The translations under genes and the position numbers were made by a program. From Bradyrhizobium sp. U87765 SZCCT0048 (GTDB lineage: Bacteria; Pseudomonadota; Alphaproteobacteria; Rhizobiales; Xanthobacteraceae), in assembly GCF_018131225.1 (NCBI RefSeq), contig NZ_JAFCMM010000004.1:310001-374000 (forward strand): a stretch of 64,000 nt of DNA. The letters are read 5' to 3'. Shown here piece after piece: positions 27,695 through 35,992 of this stretch. Position 1 is the stretch's first letter; the number at the start of each line of letters is the position of its first letter. Under the pieces are notes generated by a model. It did not search any database. It was given only the letters and a program-made list of their open reading frames with translations, and was not told the DNA's origin.

Positions 27695-29434
27695 CTATAG
27701 GCCGAGGCCCCGCTTGCGGCCGAAGCTCCAGTCGACGCCGCCGTCGCCGCGCGAGACGCCGGAAACATGCTGACCGAGCTGCCTTTCCAGCGAGGGGGAC
27801 CAAGGCACGAGCTGGAAGCCGAGCCCGTCGTCGATCATCGCGAACCGGCCCGAGGCGAGCGTGAAGCGCTGTCGGTAGCTGCCGGCGACATACTCGCCGG
27901 CCGCGGCGCGGGTCAGCGGCCGGCCGATTTCGGTCGTCAACTGTTTCGCGAGGGCGTTCAACTCACGCTGGCGGAGCGTCTCGATCAGCCCGGGTCGGAA
28001 GCTGACGCCGCGAGCCTGGCGTTCGGCAAGACCTTGCCCGATCAAATGTTCGGCGCGTGCGTCCATCGCGTGGCGAACCTCCGCGCCGAAACCGGCACCG
28101 CCGAGCGCGACCGGCTCGCGCGCGATCGCCTGCCGGTCCAGCCAGGTGGCGCCGCTCGCGGTAATCTGTTGTTCGATCGCCAGGTCCGAGCGGACCGCCA
28201 ACGCGACCCGTCGCTGACCCCGCGCGTCGTCGAATTTGCGGAGTTCGACGATCGAGCCCGGCGCACTGTCGCCGGCGGCGTCGAGGTCGGCGAGTCTGAC
28301 GTGGTGCGTGCGGCCATCGACGCCGTCGATCACGGCGAAGGCTGTGCCCTTCAGCTCGTCGTCGAGGCCGCGGGCGACCAGCCGGCCGACGACGGGATCG
28401 TCGAGGCTCTCGCCGGCCAACACGTAGCTCGCCGTGCCGCGCTCGATGCCGCGCTCCGAAAGCCCACGATGGATGCGCTTGATGATGTCGCCGCGCTCGC
28501 CGAGCTCGCGCAGCGTCGCCTCGGCCTTCTCTGATACCGACCACTGGCCGGGGCCGATCTGGTCGGCGAGTCCCAGTGACTCCAGCTTGCGCAGCCGTCC
28601 GACCTTGAGGGCATGGAATTCATCGGGCTGGCGGTCTGGATGCGGTGCGAGGTCGATGACGCCGGTCCGGTAGGTGTCGCGGGCGAGCTGGCGATCGAGA
28701 TTGGTCCAGCGCTCTGCTTCGATCTGGCGTTCGAGCGTGCGGCGGATCTCCTGATCGGTCCGGACGCCGAGCTCCTGGGTGATCAGGTCGCGCGCGCGAT
28801 CGCGCATGCCTTCCTTGATGTAGTCCCGCGCGATGACAAGATTTTCGCCGTCGTCGCGCACGCCGCGGAGGATCAGGTGGACGTGCGGATGTTCGGTATT
28901 CCAGTGCGCGACGCCGACCCAGTCGAGCCCGGTCCCGAGATCCTTCTCCATCTGGCCGACGAGCTCGCGAGTAAAGCCTTTGAGGTCGGACATCTCGACG
29001 GCGTCGTCGGGCGAGACGATGAAGCGGAAATGATGGCGGTCCTCCTCGCACCGTGCCGAGAAGGCCTTGGGATCGGCGTCGTCGATTTCGGGGCCGAACA
29101 GCCGGGCCTTCTCTCCATCCCGGGTGACGCCTTCGCGGCGCAGATAGCTCAAGTGGGTGGCGAGCGGCGCGCCTCGTCCCGTGTGGCGCACGACGCGCGC
29201 CTTGATCACGGCGCCGCGCGACCGGGCGGTGATGAAGCGATTGGCCTGGACCGAGGCGCGCTGGCCGCGGCCGAAGCGCGAGCGATGGCCGGGTCCGATC
29301 GCGCCCTTGCGTGAGACCGATCCGCCTGCGCGCTGGGCGGCGGCCAGCGCCTGGGCGATGAAGGGTCGCGCCCGGTGCGCGCTGGTCGAGCGGATGCGGC
29401 CCGGCCGGATGCGGAACTCGTCCTCGCCGCTCAT
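27695..29434 (-). CDS. Relaxase, DUF3363/VirD2-like (MOBP type)
   Basis: A 579-residue relaxase of the DUF3363 family that nicks the element at oriT and pilots the strand. The histidine motif HWNTEHPHVHL is at residues 177-187 (H182, H184, H186), preceded by HFRFIVSPDDA at 135-145. The N terminus is basic (RSRFGRGQRASVQANRF), fitting DNA binding, and the C-terminal 300 residues form the DUF3363 region. ATG 29434 gives the usual MSGEDEFRIRPGRIR. The candidate oriT lies directly upstream. Confidence 0.92.
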   Translation of the reverse strand: MSGEDEFRIRPGRIRSTSAHRARPFIAQALAAAQRAGGSVSRKGAIGPGHRSRFGRGQRASVQANRFITARSRGAVIKARVVRHTGRGAPLATHLSYLRREGVTRDGEKARLFGPEIDDADPKAFSARCEEDRHHFRFIVSPDDAVEMSDLKGFTRELVGQMEKDLGTGLDWVGVAHWNTEHPHVHLILRGVRDDGENLVIARDYIKEGMRDRARDLITQELGVRTDQEIRRTLERQIEAERWTNLDRQLARDTYRTGVIDLAPHPDRQPDEFHALKVGRLRKLESLGLADQIGPGQWSVSEKAEATLRELGERGDIIKRIHRGLSERGIERGTASYVLAGESLDDPVVGRLVARGLDDELKGTAFAVIDGVDGRTHHVRLADLDAAGDSAPGSIVELRKFDDARGQRRVALAVRSDLAIEQQITASGATWLDRQAIAREPVALGGAGFGAEVRHAMDARAEHLIGQGLAERQARGVSFRPGLIETLRQRELNALAKQLTTEIGRPLTRAAAGEYVAGSYRQRFTLASGRFAMIDDGLGFQLVPWSPSLERQLGQHVSGVSRGDGGVDWSFGRKRGLGL

Positions 29435-29439
29435 TGTGC

Positions 29440-29600
29440 CCAGTTCGCACATCGCGCGATCGCGCTGATCTGCCGAGGAAAATACCGAAGTCGCAGGCTG
29501 CGCCTCTCATGCGCACATCGCGAATTTGCCGCATAAGTCCCTGAAAAAGCACGACCGACCCGAAGCGCACATCGCGCCCCTTTATCCTGCCATCGTGCGG
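29440..29600. other. Candidate origin of transfer (oriT)
   Basis: Directly upstream of the relaxase start are three direct copies of CGCACATCGCG at 29446-29456, 29512-29522 and 29566-29576. TATCCTGC at 29583-29590 fits the YATCCTGY nick consensus of IncP/MOBP relaxases. Repeats next to a nick-like site beside the relaxase gene are what an oriT looks like. Function is inferred from sequence and position. Confidence 0.5.
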
Positions 29601-29678
29601 TTGTGTTGCCTGCTTCTCCTCCCGAAGGTCGCCAGAAGACGCCGGGGCACGCTAGACTGCGATATCGGCTTGGTGCGG

Positions 29679-30455
29679 TCATCGCGGGCCTCGACTATCG
29701 GGTCGTGCGACGAACAGGCCGGTGGACTGCGGCGCCATCGCTAGCGTTTCCTGCACTGGAGCGGGCAGCGGAGCCTCGCCCGAACGGCGTTCAGTTTGCG
29801 CCGGATCGGCAGCTGTCGTGCTGCCGCTGTGCGCGATGAACAGCGGCGCCCGCGTCCATGCGAGTGGATCGGCGGCCGCCACTATGGCGGGGCCGGCGAT
29901 CTCTCCGCCGCCAATGACGGGCGCGAGCGCCGCCACATAGGCCCGCGTTTCAGCCGGCAAGGCTCGGCCGCTCGCCAGGTATTCGTCGTAGCGGCCGGGA
30001 CCCGCATTGTAGGCCGCGAGGAAGCCGGGCGAGCCGTAGCGGTCGTGCATCTCGCGCAGATAGGCGGCCCCCGCCAGGATGTTCTCGCGGGGATCATAGG
30101 GGTCGTTCCCGAGCCCGTGACGGGTGCGCAAATCGGCCCATGTCGCGGGCATGATCTGCATCAATCCCATCGCGCCCGCAGGAGAGATCGCGCGCACCTC
30201 GCCGGCGCTTTCGACACGCATGACGGCGCGGAGCCAGCTCTCCGGAACGCCGAAGCGCTGCGCCGCTTCGGTGACGAAGGCGGCGAACGGATCGGCTGGA
30301 ACCGAGCGGACGATCTGCGGCGTCTGGCCGAGTGCGGCTGCGGGCGGGCCGAGCTGGATTAGCAGACCGGAAAGGAGAAGCGGTGAGAGACGCCGGGCGG
30401 CGTGTAACCGCCCGGTGTCGGTGGATGGCTCAAGCGAGCGGCGAAACCTCCACAT
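29679..30455 (-). CDS. Lytic transglycosylase (SLT domain), conjugation-associated
   Basis: A 258-residue secreted murein transglycosylase. The signal peptide spans about residues 20-43 (ending near ALGQTP). The SLT domain has catalytic Glu82 in MRVESAGEVRAISPAGAMGLMQIMP, then YDPRENILAGAAYLREM and FLAAYNAGPGRYDEY. It opens the peptidoglycan for the mating channel, like VirB1. The C-terminal 60 residues are unstructured. It lies 4 bases after DUF736 in the same transcript. Confidence 0.92.
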   Translation of the reverse strand: MWRFRRSLEPSTDTGRLHAARRLSPLLLSGLLIQLGPPAAALGQTPQIVRSVPADPFAAFVTEAAQRFGVPESWLRAVMRVESAGEVRAISPAGAMGLMQIMPATWADLRTRHGLGNDPYDPRENILAGAAYLREMHDRYGSPGFLAAYNAGPGRYDEYLASGRALPAETRAYVAALAPVIGGGEIAGPAIVAAADPLAWTRAPLFIAHSGSTTAADPAQTERRSGEAPLPAPVQETLAMAPQSTGLFVARPDSRGPR

Positions 30456-30459
30456 CGGC

Positions 30460-30795
30460 TCAGTCCTGCTCGTTGCGCTTGGGCGGACGGCTCCAGTTCA
30501 GGCCCCAAGCCGATATGTCGTCGCCCGACTGGAACAGGTTGGCGCGCATCGGACGGGCGAGCGTGGGATCGTCGAGCAGCAGCGAGACGTAGTCGCCGGC
30601 CTTCTCGCCGGTGCGTTTCCACGCAGCGCCGACCTCCGGGCCGTCCTCATCGCCGAGATGGATGCGGAAGTCCGGCGCATTCTCGGCGTCGGACGGATCG
30701 GCCGGGAGGAGGACGAGTGCAGCATCCAGCGTGAGCGTTCGGATGTGGCCGGAATAGCCGGACTTGGTGCGGGTGAATTGACCGATCAGCGCCAT
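30460..30795 (-). CDS. DUF736 protein, first copy
   Basis: A 111-residue DUF736 protein: MALIGQFTRTKSGYSGHIRTL at the start and WGLNWSRPPKR at the end. DUF736 proteins are almost confined to conjugative elements of proteobacteria; their function is unknown. It lies between traF and the transglycosylase, its standard position. A second, diverged copy is at 41546-41872, with the same opening (GxFxxTxxxxxxGxI) and the same SRPxxRN ending. Confidence 0.88.
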   Translation of the reverse strand: MALIGQFTRTKSGYSGHIRTLTLDAALVLLPADPSDAENAPDFRIHLGDEDGPEVGAAWKRTGEKAGDYVSLLLDDPTLARPMRANLFQSGDDISAWGLNWSRPPKRNEQD

Positions 30796-30841
30796 GGAAA
30801 GGCTCCTTCTGCTGGTGGTGGGGGAGAGGATCGGCGCGCGG

Positions 30842-31387
30842 TCATCGTGTTGGCGCGCGCCATTCGAAACGGCCGCTGCCGTCTTCGTCGGTCCACACCG
30901 GCATCGCGCGGCCGATGATCGTGCCCGTGGGAAGCGGACCGAAGTAGCGGCCGTCGAGGCTGTCCTCGACGGACCAGTTCATGAGGAAGATTTCGCCCGC
31001 CGCGATACGGCGGCAGCCCTGCCAGATCGGCAGTTCGCGACCGAGCCGGTCGCGCGCCAGCGCGTCTCCCATCGGCACGCCGTCGACGCTGACCTGCGCG
31101 CCGGCGCGGCAAACCCGTTGTCCGGGAAGGCCGGCGACGCGCTTCAGGAGTGGCACGCCGCGGGGCAGATAGCCACGCCCGGCGAGGAAGGACGCGAGCG
31201 GTTCCGGGGCGTCCACGGCCACGAGGTCCGTGACCTCAAGACGGGGCGAGCGCTCGATCGCATAGAGCCCGATCGGCGTGCTGCCGGAGGCATTCCAGAT
31301 CAGCCTCGGCGTGATCGGCAGCACCGACAGCCCGCCGATCAACATAACGGTCAGACCCGTTGTCATGACATAGCCGAGACGGGTCAT
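30842..31387 (-). CDS. traF: TraF, signal peptidase-like conjugation protease (S26)
   Basis: A 181-residue S26 family peptidase that matures the TrbC pilin in IncP-like systems. One membrane helix is at residues 7-25. The catalytic serine is probably S36 (SGSTPIGLY) and the lysine K82 (LLKRVAGLPGQ); FLMNWSVEDSLDGRYFGPLP near the end is the conserved substrate-site region. ATG 31387 overlaps the DUF2840 stop by 4 bases; the frame to 31699 shadows that gene. Confidence 0.9.
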   Translation of the reverse strand: MTRLGYVMTTGLTVMLIGGLSVLPITPRLIWNASGSTPIGLYAIERSPRLEVTDLVAVDAPEPLASFLAGRGYLPRGVPLLKRVAGLPGQRVCRAGAQVSVDGVPMGDALARDRLGRELPIWQGCRRIAAGEIFLMNWSVEDSLDGRYFGPLPTGTIIGRAMPVWTDEDGSGRFEWRAPTR

Positions 31388-31905
31388 GGTGCGACGCTCC
31401 GGCGCAGGCGGAACGCCAGGTGGCGCGCGGACGTATAGGTCCGCGGCTCCAAACCGGCGGCCAGCCGGTTGTGGACATGTCGCCAGTAATCCGGCGCGGC
31501 GTCGGCGGGATCGAGGCCGCGGTGCTCGACGGCGTCGATGGTCTGCAGCACGCGCTCGACCTTTGGCCATCCATCCACCGTCAGCAGGATGTCCGCGCCA
31601 GGACGCACCGATGGCAGCGTCTGAAAGGCCTCGGCGTGCTCCACCGCGCGCCCAATGGCGATGTTGGAGAGGATCGTGCCGAAGTCGTTGGCCGCCCACC
31701 GGACCAAGGCAAACGTGCTTCCGGGTGGGAAGCTGACGACCCGTCGGCGGCGATCGAGAATCTGTTCACGCGCCTGCCGGCCGAACCGGATCCAGTCCTC
31801 CTGCCGCTTCTCGAGCCAGGTCAGCTCGACGTGGGTGAGCGGGTCGGATGCGGCGTCGGCGGAGCTCTTGTCGCGCCTCGCGGGGCTGGCGTCGGGGGCG
31901 ATCAT
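31384..31905 (-). CDS. DUF2840 protein of the ICE core
   Basis: A 173-residue soluble protein matching DUF2840, which sits between parA/parB-like genes and traF in Tn4371-like elements. Conserved stretches are LTHVELTWLEKRQEDWIRFGR and GADILLTVDGWPKVERVLQTID. It has no recognised catalytic motif and no membrane segment. It overlaps the RHH gene (4 bases) and traF (4 bases), so translation is probably coupled. Function unknown. Confidence 0.82.
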   Translation of the reverse strand: MIAPDASPARRDKSSADAASDPLTHVELTWLEKRQEDWIRFGRQAREQILDRRRRVVSFPPGSTFALVRWAANDFGTILSNIAIGRAVEHAEAFQTLPSVRPGADILLTVDGWPKVERVLQTIDAVEHRGLDPADAAPDYWRHVHNRLAAGLEPRTYTSARHLAFRLRRSVAP

Positions 31906-32159
31906 TGATCACCTCCTTGGTTCTCGGGATACTCACGCGCGAGCAGCGCGCGCAGCATGTCGGCGACGGTTTGCGCACGCTGGAACGCGGCGATCTTGAT
32001 CCGTCCGCGCAGCTCCGGCGTGACGTCGATGGTTAGCCGGGCCGTGAAGGCGGCGGCATCGCCGCTTCGCGGCCGTTGCGGGTCGCAGGCCTTGATCCAG
32101 CTGTCCGGATCAGCGGGACGCTTGGCGAAGGCACGCTTCGACGACCGCTCGGTCACCAT
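31902..32159 (-). CDS. Ribbon-helix-helix protein, ParB-like partner of ParA
   Basis: An 85-residue protein with a ribbon-helix-helix in its C-terminal half (RLTIDVTPELRGRIKIAAFQRAQTVADMLRALLA). The basic N terminus (SSKRAFAKRP) is disordered. It overlaps parA by 7 bases. Small RHH proteins directly after parA act as centromere-binding factors in type Ib partition systems, and it is often called ParB in these elements. It is unrelated to the long ParB at 53582-55693. Confidence 0.82.
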   Translation of the reverse strand: MVTERSSKRAFAKRPADPDSWIKACDPQRPRSGDAAAFTARLTIDVTPELRGRIKIAAFQRAQTVADMLRALLAREYPENQGGDQ

Positions 32160-32791
32160 GTGATCCTCCCGATTTCGGCGCAGAGGGCGGTGATCTCGCG
32201 CGCCGCTCGGCTTTGCCCGTCGACCTCCGAGACGAGCCGTCCGGATTGAGCGGTGTCGGCGAAGGCGACGCGCTGGCCGATGGTGGAAGCCAGCAGCGGC
32301 GGATCGTGGTCGGCGAGCGTCTCGGCGGTGTCGCGGGCGATGACGGTGCGCGCGGCGCAGCGGTTGAGCACGAAGCGTGCGGCGAGCTGCGGGCGGTAGA
32401 TGCGCGCCTCGCCGAGCAGCGACAGCATCTCGGCGGACGCCCAGCCGTCGAACGGCGATGGTTGCACCGGGATCAGGATCAGATCGGCGGCGAGCAAGGC
32501 CGATCGCATCAGCCCGGCGACGCGCGGCGGGCCGTCGATGACGATGTGATCGGCGTCCTGCGCCAGCTCGGGCGCTTCACGGTGGAGCGTGTCTCGCGCC
32601 AGGCCGACGACGCCGAACAGGCGCGGCAAGCGCTCACGGGCGCGCTGCTGCGACCAATCGAGCGCGGAGCCTTGCGGGTCAGCGTCAATCAGGGTGACGC
32701 GCCGACCCTGGCGCGCCCACTCGCCGGCGAGATGCAGAGCGAGCGTTGTCTTGCCCACGCCGCCCTTCTGATTGAGGAGCGCGACGATCAT
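32153..32791 (-). CDS. parA: ParA partition ATPase
   Basis: A 212-residue Walker-type ParA ATPase. The deviant Walker A NQKGGVGKTT is at residues 7-16 (both lysines present), followed by VTLIDADPQGSALDW and DHIVIDGPP. Its small size and lack of an N-terminal HTH place it with type Ib ParA proteins. With the RHH protein it would keep the excised or replicating form of the element. It starts 142 bases from the first iteron. Confidence 0.93.
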   Translation of the reverse strand: MIVALLNQKGGVGKTTLALHLAGEWARQGRRVTLIDADPQGSALDWSQQRARERLPRLFGVVGLARDTLHREAPELAQDADHIVIDGPPRVAGLMRSALLAADLILIPVQPSPFDGWASAEMLSLLGEARIYRPQLAARFVLNRCAARTVIARDTAETLADHDPPLLASTIGQRVAFADTAQSGRLVSEVDGQSRAAREITALCAEIGRITW

Positions 32792-32932
32792 GACGCGCCC
32801 CGGAGCAGGGCCTGCCGGTTATCCGCAGGCGTGCAAAACCGCGGTCGCGTTAGAAAGATTCCGAAGGAATCTAGGTTAGATAAGTTACGGGGGCCGCAAG
32901 CTACTGAACCGAAGACTGGAATCGACGATTCC

Positions 32933-32996
32933 GGTCCCCGATAGCACGAGGATCGGGTCCCCGATGGCACGATAGGGGCGGTCCCCAATAGCACGA
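32933..32996. repeat. Three iterons, candidate origin of replication
   Basis: Three 17-base direct repeats, GGTCCCCGATAGCACGA (32933-32949), GGTCCCCGATGGCACGA (32956-32972) and GGTCCCCAATAGCACGA (32980-32996), start 23 and 24 bases apart, about two helical turns. They lie between repA and parA, just downstream of the repA stop. Iterons beside a Rep gene are the binding sites for replication initiation, so this is a likely oriV. An inverted repeat AGATTCC-GAA-GGAATCT lies about 65 bases further on. Confidence 0.75.
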
Positions 32997-33002
32997 GACG
33001 AT

Positions 33003-33887
33003 TCACAGCTTATCCCCAAGGCGCGTTGTCGGCCGACGGTGGCGCCGCGGCATCCCGAGCGCGTCGGGATCGGTTGCGACGAAGGACAGGATTTCGGGGC
33101 CGTCGGCGCACGGCTCGATGCGTAGGCGATAGCCGGGCAGCGGCTGACGGCGGACGATGTCGCGCAGGTCGTAGGCGAAGTGCTTGAGCGGCGAGAGGCT
33201 GCCCGACTTGGCGTGGAGGTGCGCGAAGTCGAAGCTCCAGCCGTGTTCCTGGCGGCCGCCATGCTTGCGGACGAGCCTGTAGAGCCAGCGCTCAAGGCCT
33301 CCGGTGAGGCCGAAATAGGCGCGGTCGATGGTCAGCACGAGCGCGTCGTCGAGCACCGCGGCGTAGAACCAGTCGGGCACGATCAGTTCGAGGCCGAGGG
33401 GCCGCCCGCGCGCGTCGGCCTTCTCCTTCCACTCGTTGATCCAGGAGAAGCGGTGCATCCGCCGCTCGCTGGGCTGGCGGATCGAAGTTGCGATCGTGGT
33501 CGACTGCAGCCGGTCGAGGGCCGCCTTCAGCCGGTCATAGTCGCGCAGAGACACGCCGCGACCGATGAAGTTCAAGATCCCGTAGGGCGTCGTGCCCATC
33601 AGCCGTGACGGCCGCAAGCCGGTGTCGCGCGCCTCGACGATCTGGCTCGCGGCCCAGATCAGCACGTCGGCGTCCCAGATGGTTGCCATGCCGTGCTCCG
33701 GCACGGCTTCGACCCGGATGACAACGGGGCCCGCCTTGAAGTTGATCGGCGCCAGGCGCTTCGACTTGGCGAGCGAGAAGAACGGATAGGCCATGAGGTC
33801 TTGGGTATCCCTGGGTGCGAGGTCGCCGGGCAGCGCCCGGAAGAGATCGAGCTGCTCGCGTTCGTGGCGTGGACGAGGCGGCGACAT
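33003..33887 (-). CDS. repA: RepA replication initiator
   Basis: A 294-residue replication initiator of the RepA/RPA type found on alphaproteobacterial plasmids and Tn4371-like ICEs. It carries MAYPFFSLAKSKRLAPINF near residue 32, WDADVLIWAASQI near 72 and SWINEWKEKADARG near 148, and the winged-helix region GGLERWLYRLVRKHGG near 205. It would bind the iterons just past its own stop. Its presence means the excised circle may replicate. Confidence 0.9.
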   Translation of the reverse strand: MSPPRPRHEREQLDLFRALPGDLAPRDTQDLMAYPFFSLAKSKRLAPINFKAGPVVIRVEAVPEHGMATIWDADVLIWAASQIVEARDTGLRPSRLMGTTPYGILNFIGRGVSLRDYDRLKAALDRLQSTTIATSIRQPSERRMHRFSWINEWKEKADARGRPLGLELIVPDWFYAAVLDDALVLTIDRAYFGLTGGLERWLYRLVRKHGGRQEHGWSFDFAHLHAKSGSLSPLKHFAYDLRDIVRRQPLPGYRLRIEPCADGPEILSFVATDPDALGMPRRHRRPTTRLGDKL

Positions 33888-33898
33888 CCGGGGATGTT

Positions 33899-34180
33899 TC
33901 AGCGGGCCTGACGACTGGCGCGGACCAACGCCGCGGGTTCATGGCGCTTGGCGGGGAGGACGCTCCCGCGCGGGTCGGACGTGGAGGTGACGGCGCCGCG
34001 ATCGGCCCAGGCCTGCAGGTCGTCGACCGCGTAAACGACACGGCCGCCGAGCTTGCGGTAGGCGGGGCCGGTGCCGTAGGTCCGGTGCTTTTCCAGGGTG
34101 CGGCCGGACAGACCGAGAAATCGCGCGGCTTCGGGTGTGCGGAGATAGCGCGGCGGCAAGCCGGCTGCGTTGGCGGACAT
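33899..34180 (-). CDS. Small HTH protein, AlpA/excisionase-like
   Basis: A 93-residue protein with a MerR/AlpA-like helix-turn-helix (RYLRTPEAARFLGLSGRTLEKHRTYGTGPAYRKLGGRVVYAVDDLQAWAD). Such genes lie directly before repA in this element family and may act as excisionase or regulator. The C-terminal 35 residues are basic and unstructured. It ends 11 bases before repA, so both are probably cotranscribed. Confidence 0.85.
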   Translation of the reverse strand: MSANAAGLPPRYLRTPEAARFLGLSGRTLEKHRTYGTGPAYRKLGGRVVYAVDDLQAWADRGAVTSTSDPRGSVLPAKRHEPAALVRASRQAR

Positions 34181-34314
34181 GATCGAGCCTCCGGGTCGTT
34201 CGTTGAGGCCGCTGGCGAGCAGCGGCGAGCGAAGGCCACGGTGGCGAAGAGTTGTCGCGCGGGGGGATGGCGAAGATGGGTGGGCTTAAATCGCACCCCT
34301 TTTGGTGCGCAGCC

Positions 34315-35086
34315 TCAGGTACGGCGTCGGCTGCGCAGCAGCTTGCGATAGCCGCCGGCGATCAGCGCGGCGCCGTCCTTGACGAGGTCGATGGTGCTAT
34401 CTCGGAGGGCGGAGGTCTTCCATGCGGCCGCGCCGACCCGCGACGCACCGTAGATCGCGGCGGCGATCTCGCGATAACTTGCGCCGTTCATGTGCCCGTC
34501 AACCGCTTGCAGCATATAACGCAGCCGGCGTCGCTGCTGGGCGGTGAGGCGGCCGTCCGGCGGCACGGACCGTTTGTTGAGGGCGCGCCAGAGTCGCGTC
34601 ACAGCTTCGATCCGGTCGAGGCCGTCCGCGCCGAGGGGGACGAGCGCCGCGAGGGGCTGGGTGGGAAGGGCAGCGTCGACAAGAAGGAGGCGGACGGCTT
34701 TCGGTCCGCGTCCGTAAACCAAGCTGAGCCCGTCGACGCCTGCATGGAAGTCGCCTAGCTCGCGGCCAGAAAGCGATCCTCCATCCAAACCCGGGATCGG
34801 TGGAACCGTTGTGACAATGACGCTGCCTGGATCAATCTCCGGCGCCCAGAACACCGTCGTCTCTGTGGCATTGAGGATCGGTGGGACGGGGAAATCGCAA
34901 CCCCCATCGCAGGCGCACTCCCTCGGTGATGATCTGCAGGTCGGGGGCGGGCCGCTCGGTGTCAGCGTAATCGCGTTGATAATCGCGGTTGCGGCGCAGA
35001 CATTCCCAGGCGAGGTCCGGGGCAATGAGTTGGTCGAGGAAATCGTAGCCGGGTGAAGTGCGCCACCCGGACGTGTCGGGCGTCAT
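34315..35086 (-). pseudogene. DUF6499-DUF2285 gene split by a frameshift
   Basis: The minus strand reads MTPDTSGWRTSPGYDFLDQL to VRLRWGLRFP from 35086, which is the N-terminal half of a well-known ICE protein. It then loses frame near 34890. One frame over, VPPILNATETTVFWAPEID continues directly to a full DUF2285 domain (RRRLRYMLQAVDGHMNGASYREIAAAIYG) ending at 34315. One indel in the C-rich run near 34885-34895 joins the two into about 256 residues. The gene is probably inactive, unless the shift is a sequencing error or programmed. Confidence 0.72.
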
Positions 35087-35197
35087 CGGTATCCTCCTGG
35101 TCGCACGCGTGCGGGACGGGGAAGAGACGATCCACGGTTGAGCGAGGCGCGGGAAGTCAGCGCGTCGGCAATGGGTGATGCCGCGGCGGCATCGCGC

Positions 35198-35461
35198 TCA
35201 GTGGTGGCCTTCACGGACGAGCTGGCGATAGCCGTGCTCGGTCATCCAGCGCGCGCGCGCCAGGTGGCTGTGGTGAACGCGTTGGGCTCGTTCGGGCTCG
35301 CGGTCCGGATCGATGCCGAACAGCAATGCGACCGCCTCCCGCCAATCGGCCCCATCGGTGTCGGCGTCGAGCAGGCGCAAATAGAGCTTCACGTGCGTAC
35401 GGTCGTAGGGTGTCAGCGCCGGGCTCTCCGGCGGCTGGTCAAGAAACTCTTGCTGGGTCAT
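35198..35461 (-). CDS. Small DUF2285-like protein
   Basis: An 87-residue protein: YDRTHVKLYLRLLDADTDGADWREAVALLFGID, then ARARWMTEHGYRQLV. By eye it aligns with the DUF2285 domain of the neighbouring broken gene (LQAVDGHMNGASYREIAAAIYG ... AGGYRKLL). It is a standard member of this ICE gene block, thought to be DNA-binding or regulatory, but without known function. It is separate from the broken gene and intact. Confidence 0.75.
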   Translation of the reverse strand: MTQQEFLDQPPESPALTPYDRTHVKLYLRLLDADTDGADWREAVALLFGIDPDREPERAQRVHHSHLARARWMTEHGYRQLVREGHH

Positions 35462-35589
35462 GCGTTCCCCCCGCCGTGATGAGCGCCGCTGAATCAGCGG
35501 TTAACCATATCCACAATTCTGCGACATGCGAGGGGCGATGGGGGGCATCACCCGATGAACGCGCGGCATCACCGCAGGTCCGGCGCACC

Positions 35590-35838
35590 TCAAGTTGCTG
35601 AGCCGATCTTCGCACGGACAAGCATGACTCCTTCACCCTGGTCGGAGGTGAGGAGGACGATGCCGCTTCGTTCCAGGGCCCGACGGACCTGATCGCGCGT
35701 GCTTTCAAACACCTCGAGACCGTTGACGGATTCGAGGCGTTTGAGCGCGGTCAAAGAAACCTGGGCCTTGTCAGCGAGCGTCTCCTGGTTCCAACCGAGC
35801 AGCGCGCGTGCGGCCCGCGACTGTCGGGCGGTGATCAT
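35590..35838 (-). CDS. XRE-type HTH regulator
   Basis: An 82-residue Cro/CI-like HTH protein: ITARQSRAARALLGWNQETLADKAQVSLTALKRLE, followed by a short dimerisation part (VRRALERSGIVLLTSDQGEGVMLVR). This form is common at the regulatory end of integrative elements. It is divergent from the second XRE gene, and the operator-like inverted repeat lies in the 154-base gap between them. Confidence 0.85.
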   Translation of the reverse strand: MITARQSRAARALLGWNQETLADKAQVSLTALKRLESVNGLEVFESTRDQVRRALERSGIVLLTSDQGEGVMLVRAKIGSAT

Positions 35839-35937
35839 GCATGATCACCTCCCACCGACACGAACGTGCACGCCAGAACTACGACTTCTCTATTCGGATC
35901 AGGCCGCTAACACGGTCCAATCCCATATCCAATCGTC

Positions 35938-35976
35938 ATTTACATACTATAGTTGATAAACTCAAAGTATGTAAAT
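35938..35976. promoter_or_regulatory. Perfect 11-base inverted repeat, candidate operator of XRE gene
   Basis: ATTTACATACT (35938-35948) and AGTATGTAAAT (35966-35976) are exact inverted copies separated by 17 bases in the gap between two divergent XRE genes. A -10-like TATAGT overlaps the left arm end. The centre-to-centre spacing of 28 bases is close to three helical turns, fitting two dimers on one face. The site ends 17 bases before the plus-strand XRE ATG. Confidence 0.6.
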
Positions 35977-35992
35977 CACGATCCTCCTGCGC

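Noticed and set aside
29440..29580. CRISPR-like array from the three 11-base repeats
   Set aside because: The repeats are too short, unevenly spaced, and only three; there are no cas genes. An oriT or operator explains them better.
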